Below are positions 52,678 to 64,000 of a stretch of DNA of 64,000 bases, piece by piece. Both the position numbers and the translations under genes were made by a program. Every line of letters begins with the position of its first letter. Within the stretch, counting starts at the first letter, position 1. A model generated the notes under the pieces. It made no database searches. It was not told the DNA's origin and was given only the letters and a program-made list of their open reading frames with translations. Origin of the DNA: Mastigias papua (Eukaryota; Cnidaria; Scyphozoa; Rhizostomeae; Mastigiidae). Location of the stretch: NCBI GenBank assembly GCA_964019165.1, contig OZ025270.1, forward strand, positions 13,406,159 through 13,470,158. The letters run 5' to 3'.

Positions 52678-53419
52678 ATGTTTAGGAGCTATGACACACG
52701 TACTTATAGTGATTGTAGGCCTTGCATAGTATTGTCAGTTTTCCGACATGTAAAGCACTTTAAAGCTGTATATATTGTAAAAACACAGACTAAGACAAAT
52801 TTGAGTAGGAAACATTGGCTAACCTACTGGCATCGGTGCAACTATAGATGTAAAAGATGTTTGGTGCATGCGATTCACGCACTTCCACTCAATTTCAATC
52901 ATATAGCAGTATATGCATATAATGTGATTACTTGTAATGGGCCTAAAATAAGTATGTGTGCAAGGTCTGACAATACAGCAATGACGACAGATCTGATGGT
53001 CATATGATATTATAAATGCTAGATTGACTGTAGACATATGCTTAGATTATGTTTAGGAGCTATGACACACGTACTTACAGTGATTGTAGTCCTTGCATAG
53101 TATTGTCAGTTTTGCGAGATGTAAAGAAATTTAATGCTGTATATAGTGTAAAAACACAGACTAAACCTAACTTGAGCAGGAAACATTGGCTAAACTACTG
53201 GCATCGGTGCAACTATTGATATAAAAGATGTTTGGTGCTTGCGATTGACGCACTTCCACTCAATTTCAATCATATAGCAGTACATGCATATAATGTGATT
53301 ACTTGTAATGGGCCTACAATAAGTATGTGTGCAAAGTCTGACAATACAGCGATGACGACAGATCTGATGGTCATATGATATTATAAATGCTAGATTGACT
53401 GTAGAAATATGCTTAGATT
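52678..53419 (+). repeat. Divergent monomers before the six-monomer repeat
   Basis: Monomer 52678 is near-standard. Monomer 53049 is unusually diverged, with changes inside the normally fixed core (TTGAGCAGG, CTATTGATATAAAAG, which adds an in-frame TAA) and AAAGAAATTTAATGCTG upstream. The last variant is shared with monomer 58616, so the two are related old copies. Confidence 0.8.
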
Positions 53420-56400
53420 ATGTTTTGGAGCTATGACACACGTACTTCTAGTGATTGTAGTCCTTGCTTAGCATTGTCAGTTTTGCGACATGTAAAGCAC
53501 TTTAAAGCTGTATATATTGTAGAAACACAAACTAAGGCTAATTTGAGTAGGAAACATTGGCTAAACTACTGGCATCGGTGCAACTATAGATGTAAAAGAT
53601 GTTTGGTGCATGCGATTGACGCACTTCCACTCAATTTCAATCATATAGCAGTATATGCATATAATGCGATTACTTGTAATGGGCCTAAAATACGTATGTG
53701 TGCAAAGTCTGACAATACAGCAATGACGACAGATCTGATGGTCATATGATATTATAAATGCTAGATTCACTGTAGAAATATGCTTAGATTATGGTTTGGA
53801 GCTATGACACACGTACTTATAGTGATTGTAGGCCTTGCATAGTATTGTGAGTTTTGCGACATGTAAAGCACTTTAAAGCTGTATATAGTGTAAAGACACA
53901 GACTAAGACTAATTTGAGTAGGAAACATTGGCTAAACTACTGGCATCGGTGCAACTATAGATGTAAAAGATGTTTGGTGCATGCGATTGACGCACTTCCA
54001 CTCAATTTCAATCATATAGCAGTATATGCATATAATGCGATTACTTGTAATGGGCCTAAAATAAGTATGTGTGCAACGTCTGACAATACAGCAATGACGA
54101 CAGATCTGATGGTCATATGATATTATAAATGCTAGAATGACTGTAGAAATATGCTTAGATTATGTTTTGGAGCTATGACACACGTACTTATAGTGATTGT
54201 AGTCCTTGCATAGTATTGTCAGTTTTGCGACATGTAAAGCACTTTAATGCTATATATAGTGTAAAAACACAGAGTTAGGCTAATTTGAGTAGGAAACATT
54301 GGCTAAACTACTGGCATCGGTGCAACTATAGATGTAAAAGATGTTTGGTGCATGCGATTGACGCACTTCCACTCAATTTCAATCATATAGCAGTATATGC
54401 ATATATTGTGATTACTTGTGATGGGCCCAAAATACGCATGTGTGCAAAGTCTCACAATACAGCAATGACGACAGATCTGATGGTCATATGATATTATAAA
54501 TGCTAGATTCACTGTAGAAATATGCTTAGATTATGTTTTGGAGCTATGACACACGTACTTATAGTGATTGTAGGCCTTGCATAGTATTGTCAGTTTTGCG
54601 ACATGTAAAGCACTTTAAAGCTGTATATAGTGTAAAAACACAGACTAAGGCTAATTTGAGTAGGAAACATTGGCTAAACTACTGGCATCGGTGCAACTAT
54701 AGATGTAAAAGATGTTTGGTGCATGCGATTCACGCACTTCCACTCACTTTCAATCATATAGCAGTATATGCATATAATGTGATTACTTGTAATGGGCCTA
54801 AAATAAGTATGTGTGCAAAGTCTGACAATACAGCAATGACGACAGATCTGATGGTCATATGATATTATAAATGCTAGATTGACTGTAGAAATATGCTTAG
54901 ATTATGGTTTGGAGCTATGACACGCGTACTTATAGTGATTGTAGGCCTTGCATAGTATTGTCTGTTTTGCGACATGTAAAGCACTTTAATGCTATATATA
55001 GTGTAACAACACAGACTAAGGCTAATTTGAGTAGGAAACATTGGCTAAACTACTGGCATCGGTGCAACTATAGATGTAAAAGATGTTTGCTGCATGCGAT
55101 TGACGCACTTGCACTCAATTTCAATCATATAGCAATATATGCATATAGTGTGATTACTTGTAATGGGCCTAAGATAAGTATGTGTGCATAGTCTGACAAT
55201 ACAGCAATGACGACAGATCTGATTATCATATGATATTATAAATGCTAGATTGACTGTAGAAATATGCTTAGATTATGTTTTGGAGCTATGACACACGTAC
55301 TTATAGTTATTGTAAGCCTTGCATAGTATTGTCTGTTTTGCGACATGTAAAGCACTTTAATGCTATATATAGTGTAACAACACAGACTAAGGCTAATTTG
55401 AGTAGGAAACATTGGCTAAACTACTGGCATCGGTGCAACTATAGATGTAAAAGATGTTTGGTGCATGCGATTGACGCACTTCCACTCAATTTCAATCATA
55501 TAGCAGTATATGCATATAATGCGATTACTTGTAATGGGCCTAAAATAAGTATGTGTGCAACGTCTGACAATACAGCAATGACGACAGATCTGATGGTCAT
55601 ATGATATTATAAATGCTAGATTGACTGTAGAAATATGCTTAGATTATGTTTTGGAGCTATGACACACGTACTTCTAGTGATTGTAGTCCTTGCTTAGCAT
55701 TGTCAGTTTTGCGACATGTAAAGCACTTTAAAGCTGTATATATTGTAGAAACACAAACTAAGGCTAATTTGAGTAGGAAACATTGGCTAAACTACTGGCA
55801 TCGGTGCAACTATAGATGTAAAAGATGTTTGGTGCATGCGATTGACGCACTTCCACTCAATTTCAATCATATAGCAGTATATGCATATAATGCGATTACT
55901 TGTAATGGGCCTAAAATACGTATGTGTGCAAAGTCTGACAATACAGCAATGACGACAGATCTGATGGTCATATGATATTATAAATGCTAGATTCACTGTA
56001 GAAATATGCTTAGATTATGGTTTGGAGCTATGACACACGTACTTATAGTGATTGTAGGCCTTGCATAGTATTGTGAGTTTTGCGACATGTAAAGCACTTT
56101 AAAGCTGTATATAGTGTAAAGACACAGACTAAGACTAATTTGAGTAGGAAACATTGGCTAAACTACTGGCATCGGTGCAACTATAGATGTAAAAGATGTT
56201 TGGTGCATGCGATTGACGCACTTCCACTCAATTTCAATCATATAGCAGTATATGCATATAATGCGATTACTTGTAATGGGCCTAAAATAAGTATGTGTGC
56301 AACGTCTGACAATACAGCAATGACGACAGATCTGATGGTCATATGATATTATAAATGCTAGAATGACTGTAGAAATATGCTTAGATTATGTTTTGGAGCT

Positions 56401-57871
56401 ATGACACACGTACTTATAGTGATTGTAGTCCTTGCATAGTATTGTCAGTTTTGCGACATGTAAAGCACTTTAATGCTATATATAGTGTAAAAACACAGAG
56501 TTAGGCTAATTTGAGTAGGAAACATTGGCTAAACTACTGGCATCGGTGCAACTATAGATGTAAAAGATGTTTGGTGCATGCGATTGACGCACTTCCACTC
56601 AATTTCAATCATATAGCAGTATATGCATATATTGTGATTACTTGTGATGGGCCCAAAATACGCATGTGTGCAAAGTCTCACAATACAGCAATGACGACAG
56701 ATCTGATGGTCATATGATATTATAAATGCTAGATTCACTGTAGAAATATGCTTAGATTATGTTTTGGAGCTATGACACACGTACTTATAGTGATTGTAGG
56801 CCTTGCATAGTATTGTCAGTTTTGCGACATGTAAAGCACTTTAAAGCTGTATATAGTGTAAAAACACAGACTAAGGCTAATTTGAGTAGGAAACATTGGC
56901 TAAACTACTGGCATCGGTGCAACTATAGATGTAAAAGATGTTTGGTGCATGCGATTCACGCACTTCCACTCACTTTCAATCATATAGCAGTATATGCATA
57001 TAATGTGATTACTTGTAATGGGCCTAAAATAAGTATGTGTGCAAAGTCTGACAATACAGCAATGACGACAGATCTGATGGTCATATGATATTATAAATGC
57101 TAGATTGACTGTAGAAATATGCTTAGATTATGGTTTGGAGCTATGACACGCGTACTTATAGTGATTGTAGGCCTTGCATAGTATTGTCTGTTTTGCGACA
57201 TGTAAAGCACTTTAATGCTATATATAGTGTAACAACACAGACTAAGGCTAATTTGAGTAGGAAACATTGGCTAAACTACTGGCATCGGTGCAACTATAGA
57301 TGTAAAAGATGTTTGCTGCATGCGATTGACGCACTTGCACTCAATTTCAATCATATAGCAATATATGCATATAGTGTGATTACTTGTAATGGGCCTAAGA
57401 TAAGTATGTGTGCATAGTCTGACAATACAGCAATGACGACAGATCTGATTATCATATGATATTATAAATGCTAGATTGACTGTAGAAATATGCTTAGATT
57501 ATGTTTTGGAGCTATGACACACGTACTTATAGTTATTGTAAGCCTTGCATAGTATTGTCTGTTTTGCGACATGTAAAGCACTTTAATGCTATATATAGTG
57601 TAACAACACAGACTAAGGCTAATTTGAGTAGGAAACATTGGCTAAACTACTGGCATCGGTGCAACTATAGATGTAAAAGATGTTTGGTGCATGCGATTGA
57701 CGCACTTCCACTCAATTTCAATCATATAGCAGTATGTGCACATATTGTGATAAGTGGTTATGGGCCTAAAATACGTATGTGTGCAAAGTCTGACAATACA
57801 GCAATGACGACAGATCTGATGGTCATATGATATTATAAATGCTAGATTGACTGTAGAAATATGCTTAGATT
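53420..57871 (+). repeat. Six-monomer higher-order repeat (2226 bp), two copies
   Basis: Monomers 53420, 53791, 54162, 54533, 54904 and 55275 match 55646, 56017, 56388, 56759, 57130 and 57501 at exactly 2226 bp. I saw no difference until about 57730, where the last monomer switches to the GTGCACATATTG tail. Markers are TTCTAGTG with CTTAGCATTG, GAGTTAGGC, GTCTCACAATAC and the in-frame TAG in TGTGCATAGTC. This is one of the youngest duplications in the window. Confidence 0.94.
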
Positions 57872-58986
57872 ATTTTTTGGAGCTATGACGCACGTACTTA
57901 TAGTGATTGTAGGCCTAGCATAGTATTGTCAGTTTTGCGACATGTAAAGCACTTTAATGCTGTATGTAGTGTAGAAACACAGAATAAGGCTAATTTGAGT
58001 AGGAAACATTGGCTAAACTACTGGCATCGGTGCAACTATAGATGTAAAAGATGTTTGGTGCATGCGATTGACGCACTTCCACTCAATTTCAATCATATAG
58101 CAGTATGTGCACATATTGTGATAAGCTGTTATGGGCCTAAACTAAGTATGTGTGCAAAGTCTGACAATACAGCAATGACGACAGATCTGATGGTCATATG
58201 ATATTATAAATGCTAGATTGACTGTAGAAATATGCTTAGATTATGATTTGGAGCTTTGAGACACGTACTAATAGTGAGTGTAGGCCTAGAATAGTATTGT
58301 CTGTTTTGCGACATGTAAAGCACTGTAAAGCTGTATATAGTGCAAAAACGCAGACTAAGGCTAATTTGAATAGGAAACATTGGCTAAACTACTGGCATCG
58401 GTGAAACTATAGATGTAAAAGATGTTTGGTGCATGCGAATGACGCACTTCCACTCAATTTCAATCATATAGCAGTATATGCATATATTGTGATTACTTGT
58501 GATGGGCCTAAAATACGTATGTGTGCAACGTCTGACAATACAGCAATGACGACAGATCTGATGGTCATATGATATTATAAATGCTAGAGATGGACTGTAG
58601 AAATATGCTTAGATTATCTTTTGGAGCTATGACACACGTACTTATAGTGAATGTAGTCCTTGGATAGTATTGTCAGTTTTGCGACATGTAAAGAAATTTA
58701 ATGCTGTATATAGTGTAAAAACACAGACTAAAGCTAATTTGAGCAGAAAACATTGCCTAAACTACTGGCATCGGTGAAACTATAGATGTAAAAGATGTTT
58801 GGTGCATGCGATTGACGCACTTCCACTCAATTTCAATCATATAGCAGTATATGCATATATTGTGATTACTTGTGATGGGCCCAAAATACGTATGTGTGCA
58901 AAGTCTGACAATACAGCAATGACGACAGATCTGATGGTCATATGATATTATAAATGCTAGATTCACTGTAGAAATATGCTTAGATT
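57872..58986 (+). repeat. Heterogeneous monomers
   Basis: Monomer 57872 (start changed to ATTTTTTGG) matches 63068, 5196 bp later. Monomers 58243 and 58616 are diverged, with GGTGAAAC for GGTGCAAC in the core, and 58616 also has GAGCAGAAAACATTGCC. The 2-bp insertion lies at the end of 58243. None of these three has the full ORF. Confidence 0.8.
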
Positions 58987-61900
58987 ATGGTTTGGAGCTA
59001 TGACACACGTACTTATAGTGATTGTAGGCCTTGCATAGTATTGTCAGTTTTGCGACATGTAAAGCACTTTAATGCTATATATAGTGTAAAAACACAGAGT
59101 TAGGCTAATTTGAGTAGGAAACATTGGCTAAACTACTGGCAGCGGTGCAACTATAGATGTAAAAGATGTTTGCTGCATGCGATTGACGCACTTGCACTCA
59201 ATTTCAATCATATAGCAATATATGCATATAGTGTGATTACTTGTAATGGGCCTAAGATAAGTATGTGTGCATAGTCTGACAATACAGCAATGACGACAGA
59301 TCTGATTGTCATATGATATTATAAATGCTAGATTGACTGTAGAAATATGCTTAGATTATGGTTTGGAGCTAGGACACACGTACTTATAGTGAGTGTAGGC
59401 CTTGCATAGTATTGTCAGTTTTGCGACATGTAAAGCACTTTAATGCTATAAATAGTGTAAAAACACAGAGTTAGGCTAATTTGAGTAGGAAACATTGGCT
59501 AAACTACTGGCATCGGTGCAACTATAGATGTAAAAGATGTTTGGTGCATGCGATTGACGCACTTGCACTCAATTTCAATCATATAGCAATATATGCATAT
59601 AATGTGATTACTTGTAATGGGCCTAAAATAAGTATGTGTGCAAAGTCTGACAATACAGCAATGACGACAGATCTGATGGTCATATGATATTATAAATGCT
59701 AGATTGACTGTAGAAATATTCTTAGATTATGATTTGGAGCTTTGAGACACGTACTTATAGTGATTGTAGGCCTTGCATAGTATTGTCAGTTTTGCGACAT
59801 GTAAAGCACTTTAATGCTATAAATAGTGTAAAAACACAGAGTTAGGCTAATTTGAGTAGGAAATATTGGCTAAACTACTGGCATCGGTGCAACTATAGAT
59901 GTAAAAGATGTTTGGTGCATGCGAATGACGCACTTCCACTCAATTTCAATCATATAGCAGTATATGCATATATTGTGATTACTTGTAATGGGCCTAAAAT
60001 ACGTATGTGTGCAACGTCTGACAATACAGCAATGACGACAGATCTGATGGTCATATGATATTATAAATGCTAGATTCACTGTAGAAATATGCTTAGATTA
60101 TGATTTGGAGCTTTGAGACACGTACTTATAGTGAGTGTAGGCCTAGAATAGTATTGTCAGTTTTGCGACATGTAAAGCACTTTAAAGCTCTATATAGTGT
60201 AAAAACACAGACTAAGGCTAATTTGAGTAGGAAACATTGACTAAACTACTGGCATCGGTGCAACTATAGATGTAAAAGATGTTTGGTGCATGCGATTGAC
60301 GCCCTTCCACTCAATTTCAATCATATAGCAGTATATGCATATAATGTGATTACTTGTGATGGGCCCAAAATACGTATGTGTGCAACGTCTGACAATACAG
60401 CAATGACAACAGATCTGATAGTCATATGATATTATAAATGCTAGATTCACTGTAGAAATATGCTTAGATTATGTTTTGGAGCTATGACACACGTACTTAT
60501 AGTTATTGTAGGCCTTGCATAGTATTGTCAGTTTTGCGACATGTAAAGCACTTTAAAGCTCTATATAGTGTAAAAACACAGACTAAGGCTAATTTGAGTA
60601 GGAAACATTGGCTAAACTACTGGCATCGGTGCAACTATAGATGTAAAAGATGTTTGGTGCATGCGATTGACGCCCTTCCACTCAATTTCAATCATATAGC
60701 AGTATATGCATATAATGTGATTACTTGTGATGGGCCCAAAATACGTATGTGTGCAACGTCTGACAATACAGCAATGACAACAGATCTGATAGTCATATGA
60801 TATTATAAATGCTAGATTCACTGTAGAAATATGCTTAGATTATGTTTTGGAGCTATGACACACGTGCTTATAGTTATTGTAGGCCTTGCATAGTATTGTC
60901 AGTTTTGCGACATGTAAAGCACTTTAAAGCTCTATATAGTGTAAAAACACAGACTAAGGCTAATTTGAGTAGGAAACATTGGCTAAACTACTGGCATCGG
61001 TGCAACTATAGATGTAAAAGATGTTTGGTGCATGCGATTGACGCACTTCCACTCAATTTCAATCATATAGCAGTATGTGCACATATTGTGATAAGTGGAT
61101 ATGGGCCTAAAATACGTATGTGTGCAAAGTCTGACAATACAGCAATGACGACAGATCTGATGGTCATATGATATTATAAATGCTAGATTGACTGTAGAAA
61201 TATGCTTAGATTATGGTTTGGAGCTATGACACACGTACTTATAGTGATTGTAGGCCTTGCATAGTATTGTCAGTTTTGCGACATGTAAAGCACTTTAATG
61301 CTATATATAGTGTAAAAACACAGAGTTAGGCTAATTTGAGTAGGAAACATTGGCTAAACTACTGGCAGCGGTGCAACTATAGATGTAAAAGATGTTTGCT
61401 GCATGCGATTGACGCACTTGCACTCAATTTCAATCATATAGCAATATATGCATATAGTGTGATTACTTGTAATGGGCCTAAGATAAGTATGTGTGCATAG
61501 TCTGACAATACAGCAATGACGACAGATCTGATTGTCATATGATATTATAAATGCTAGATTGACTGTAGAAATATGCTTAGATTATGGTTTGGAGCTAGGA
61601 CACACGTACTTATAGTGATTGTAGGCCTTGCATAGTATTGTCAGTTTTGCGACATGTAAAGCACTTTAATGCTATAAATAGTGTAAAAACACAGAGTTAG
61701 GCTAATTTGAGTAGGAAACATTGGCTAAACTACTGGCATCGGTGCAACTATAGATGTAAAAGATGTTTGGTGCATGCGATTGACGCACTTGCACTCAATT
61801 TCAATCATATAGCAATATATGCATATAATGTGATTACTTGTAATGGGCCTAAAATAAGTATGTGTGCAAAGTCTGACAATACAGCAATGACGACAGATCT

Positions 61901-63067
61901 GATGGTCATATGATATTATAAATGCTAGATTGACTGTAGAAATATTCTTAGATTATGATTTGGAGCTTTGAGACACGTACTTATAGTGATTGTAGGCCTT
62001 GCATAGTATTGTCAGTTTTGCGACATGTAAAGCACTTTAATGCTATAAATAGTGTAAAAACACAGAGTTAGGCTAATTTGAGTAGGAAATATTGGCTAAA
62101 CTACTGGCATCGGTGCAACTATAGATGTAAAAGATGTTTGGTGCATGCGAATGACGCACTTCCACTCAATTTCAATCATATAGCAGTATATGCATATATT
62201 GTGATTACTTGTAATGGGCCTAAAATACGTATGTGTGCAACGTCTGACAATACAGCAATGACGACAGATCTGATGGTCATATGATATTATAAATGCTAGA
62301 TTCACTGTAGAAATATGCTTAGATTATGATTTGGAGCTTTGAGACACGTACTTATAGTGAGTGTAGGCCTAGAATAGTATTGTCAGTTTTGCGACATGTA
62401 CAGCACTTTAAAGCTCTATATAGTGTAAAAACACAGACTAAGGCTAATTTGAGTAGGAAACATTGACTAAACTACTGGCATCGGTGCAACTATAGATGTA
62501 AAAGATGTTTGGTGCATGCGATTGACGCCCTTCCACTCAATTTCAATCATATAGCAGTATATGCATATAATGTGATTACTTGTGATCGGCCCAAAATACG
62601 TATGTGTGCAACGTCTGACAATACAGCAATGACAACAGATCTGATAGTCATATGATATTATAAATGCTAGATTGACTGTAGAAATATGCTTAGATTATGT
62701 TTTGGAGCTATGACACACGTACTTATAGTTATTGTAGGCCTTGCATAGTATTGTCAGTTTTGCGACATGTAAAGCACTTTAAAGCTCTATATAGTGTAAA
62801 AACACAGACTAAGGCTAATTTGAGTAGGAAACATTGGCTAAACTACTGGCATCGGTGCAACTATAGATGTAAAAGATGTTTGGTGCATGCGATTGACGCA
62901 CTTCCACTCAATTTCAATCATATAGCAGTATGTGCACATATTGTGATAAGTGGATATGGGCCTAAAATACGTATGTGTGCAAAGTCTGACAATACAGCAA
63001 TGACGACAGATCTGATGGTCATATGATATTATAAATGCTAGATTGACTGTAGAAATATGCTTAGATT
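58987..63067 (+). repeat. Six-monomer unit and its five-monomer derivative
   Basis: Monomers 58987, 59358, 59729 and 60100 match 61213, 61584, 61955 and 62326 at 2226 bp, sharing TGGCAGCGG, GTTTGGAGCTAGGACAC, GCTATAAATAG, GGAAATATTGGC and CATTGACTAAAC. Monomer 62697 best matches 60842 (GTGCACATATTGTGATAAGTGG), so one monomer equivalent to 60471 is absent from the second copy. Monomers 60100 and 60471 are themselves a local duplication (GCCCTTCCAC, GACAACAGATCTGATAG). Confidence 0.9.
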
Positions 63068-64000
63068 ATTTTTTGGAGCTATGACACACGTACTTATAGT
63101 GATTGTAGGCCTAGCATAGTATTGTCAGTTTTGCGACATGTAAAGCACTTTAATGCTGTGTATAGTGTAGAAACACAGACTAAGGCTAATTTGAGTAGGA
63201 AACATTGGCTAAACAACTGGCATCGGTGCAACTATAGATGTAAAAGATGTTTGGTGCATGCGATTGACGCAATTCCACTTAATTTCAATCATATAGCAGT
63301 ATATGCATATAATGTGATTACTTGTGATGGGCCTAAAATACGTATGTGTGCAACGTCTGACAATACAGCAATGACGACAGATCTGATAGTCATATGATAT
63401 TATAAATGCTAGATTGACTGTAGAAATATGCTTAGATTATGTTTTGGAGCTATGACACACGTACTTATAGTTATTGTAGGCCTTGCATAGTATTGTCAGT
63501 TTTGCGACATGTAAAGCACTTTAAAGCTCTATATACTGTAAAAACACAGACTAAGGCTAATTTGAGTAGGAAACATTGGCTAAACTACTGGCATCGGTGC
63601 AACTATAGATGTAAAAGATGTTTGGTGCATGCGATTGACGCACTTCCACTCAATGTCAATCATATAGTAGTATATGCATATAATGTGATTACTTGTGATG
63701 GGCCTAAAATACGTATGTGTGCAACGTCTGACAATACAGCAATGACGACAGATCTGATAGTCATATGATATTATAAATGCTAGATTGACTGTAGAAATAT
63801 GCTTAGATTATGTTTTGGAGCTATGACACACGCACTTATAGTTATTGTAGGCCTTGCATAGTATTGTCAGTTAGGCGACATGTAAAGCACTTTAAAGCTG
63901 TATATAGTGTAAAAACACAGACTAAGGCTAATTTGAGTAGGAAACATTGGCTAAACTACTGGCATCGGTGCAACTATAGATGTAAAAGATGTTTGGTGCA
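63068..64000 (+). repeat. Satellite at the right window edge
   Basis: Monomers 63068 and 63439, and the first 191 bp of one starting at 63810. The array runs off the window with no sign of ending. Confidence 0.95.

Larger units (their letters stand above)
5631..64000 (+). repeat. 371-bp satellite array, right of the transposon
   Basis: About 158 head-to-tail monomers in one orientation, from the resumed monomer at 5631 to a partial one starting at 63810. Starts follow 5920 + 371n up to 27809. After that the register is shifted by rare indels: +2 bp (CTAGATTG to CTAGAGATTG or CTAGAGATGG) in monomers 27809, 34859, 38200, 40056, 43397, 45254, 47110, 50451 and 58243, and -1 bp (GTAGGAAAC to GTAGAAAC or GTAGCAAC) in monomers 28924, 39315, 46740 and 51937. 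Types change along the array: GATTTGG-start types dominate to about 18 kb, TTTTGGAGCTATGACAC-start types dominate from 18 to 57 kb, and a third set follows with GAGTTAGGC and GTGCACATATTG variants. I see no inversion, second transposon or unrelated spacer. Confidence 0.98.

Noticed and set aside
25724..62305. Recurrent antisense ORFs of 69-97 codons in many monomers
   Set aside because: They are the complement of the conserved core, and the common 69-codon version begins at GTG, created by the G-to-C change in GATTGACTG, not at ATG. They are shadows.
7829..63397. Shorter sense ORFs (68-91 codons) in damaged monomers
   Set aside because: They start at TTG, which is not a usual eukaryotic start, after loss of the normal beginning.
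1..64000. A tandem gene family encoding a 109-residue protein
   Set aside because: Only one unit of DNA is repeated. Successive copies lie in different frames, conservation includes synonymous sites, and many copies are broken without loss from the array. The ORF is reported once as a curiosity, not as genes.
1..64000. CRISPR array
   Set aside because: The repeat is the whole 371-bp unit with no short repeat-and-unique-spacer structure, and the context is eukaryotic.
1..64000. CENP-B box in the satellite
   Set aside because: The box needs TTCG and CGGG at fixed spacing; the monomer has no CGGG.

Overview
The window is almost entirely a eukaryotic tandem satellite array, interrupted once by a DNA transposon. 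There are no rRNA, tRNA, CRISPR or ordinary cellular genes. AT-rich DNA, a 371-bp head-to-tail satellite with nested higher-order repeats, and a cut-and-paste element with an intronless DDE-type transposase and a C-terminal PHD-like zinc motif together suggest an animal genome, probably an invertebrate. The species cannot be named from this sequence. Pericentromeric or other heterochromatin is the most likely setting.

Layout. Positions 1-2288 hold about six monomers of the satellite. Positions 2289-5629 are a 3.34-kb transposon with 18-bp imperfect terminal inverted repeats, eight copies of a 14-bp subterminal motif, and one 658-residue transposase ORF (2986-4962). It sits in monomer position 83-85, and the interrupted monomer resumes at 5631. 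Positions 5631-64000 continue the array in the same orientation and register. I place about 164 monomers in total, counting partial ones.

Monomers are not random copies. Blocks of diagnostic variants recur at whole-monomer offsets. A 14-monomer (5194-bp) unit fills 6.7-16.1 kb. A five-type unit with a four-type deletion derivative fills 19.6-24.5 kb and reappears at 34.1-36.7 kb. A three-monomer unit lies at 25.2-27.1 kb. A further 14-monomer offset relates 37.1-41.1 to 42.3-46.3 kb and 45.3-47.1 to 50.5-52.3 kb. A three-monomer unit lies at 48.3-50.5 kb, and six-monomer units at 53.4-57.9 and 59.0-63.1 kb. Several monomers are visible hybrids, the footprints of unequal exchange.

Two features go beyond a plain satellite description. 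About 126 of some 162 full-length monomers keep a 109-codon ORF, although consecutive monomers are in different frames; the strongest conservation (about positions 127-245) looks like nucleotide-level homogenisation rather than protein selection. The monomer also shows traces of being an old dimer of two halves of about 185 bp, close to a nucleosome repeat. The transposon's subterminal motif array and its uncertain superfamily are the best candidates for something little described. Biologically, the satellite probably acts as chromatin or structural DNA, and the transposon is a self-contained passenger.
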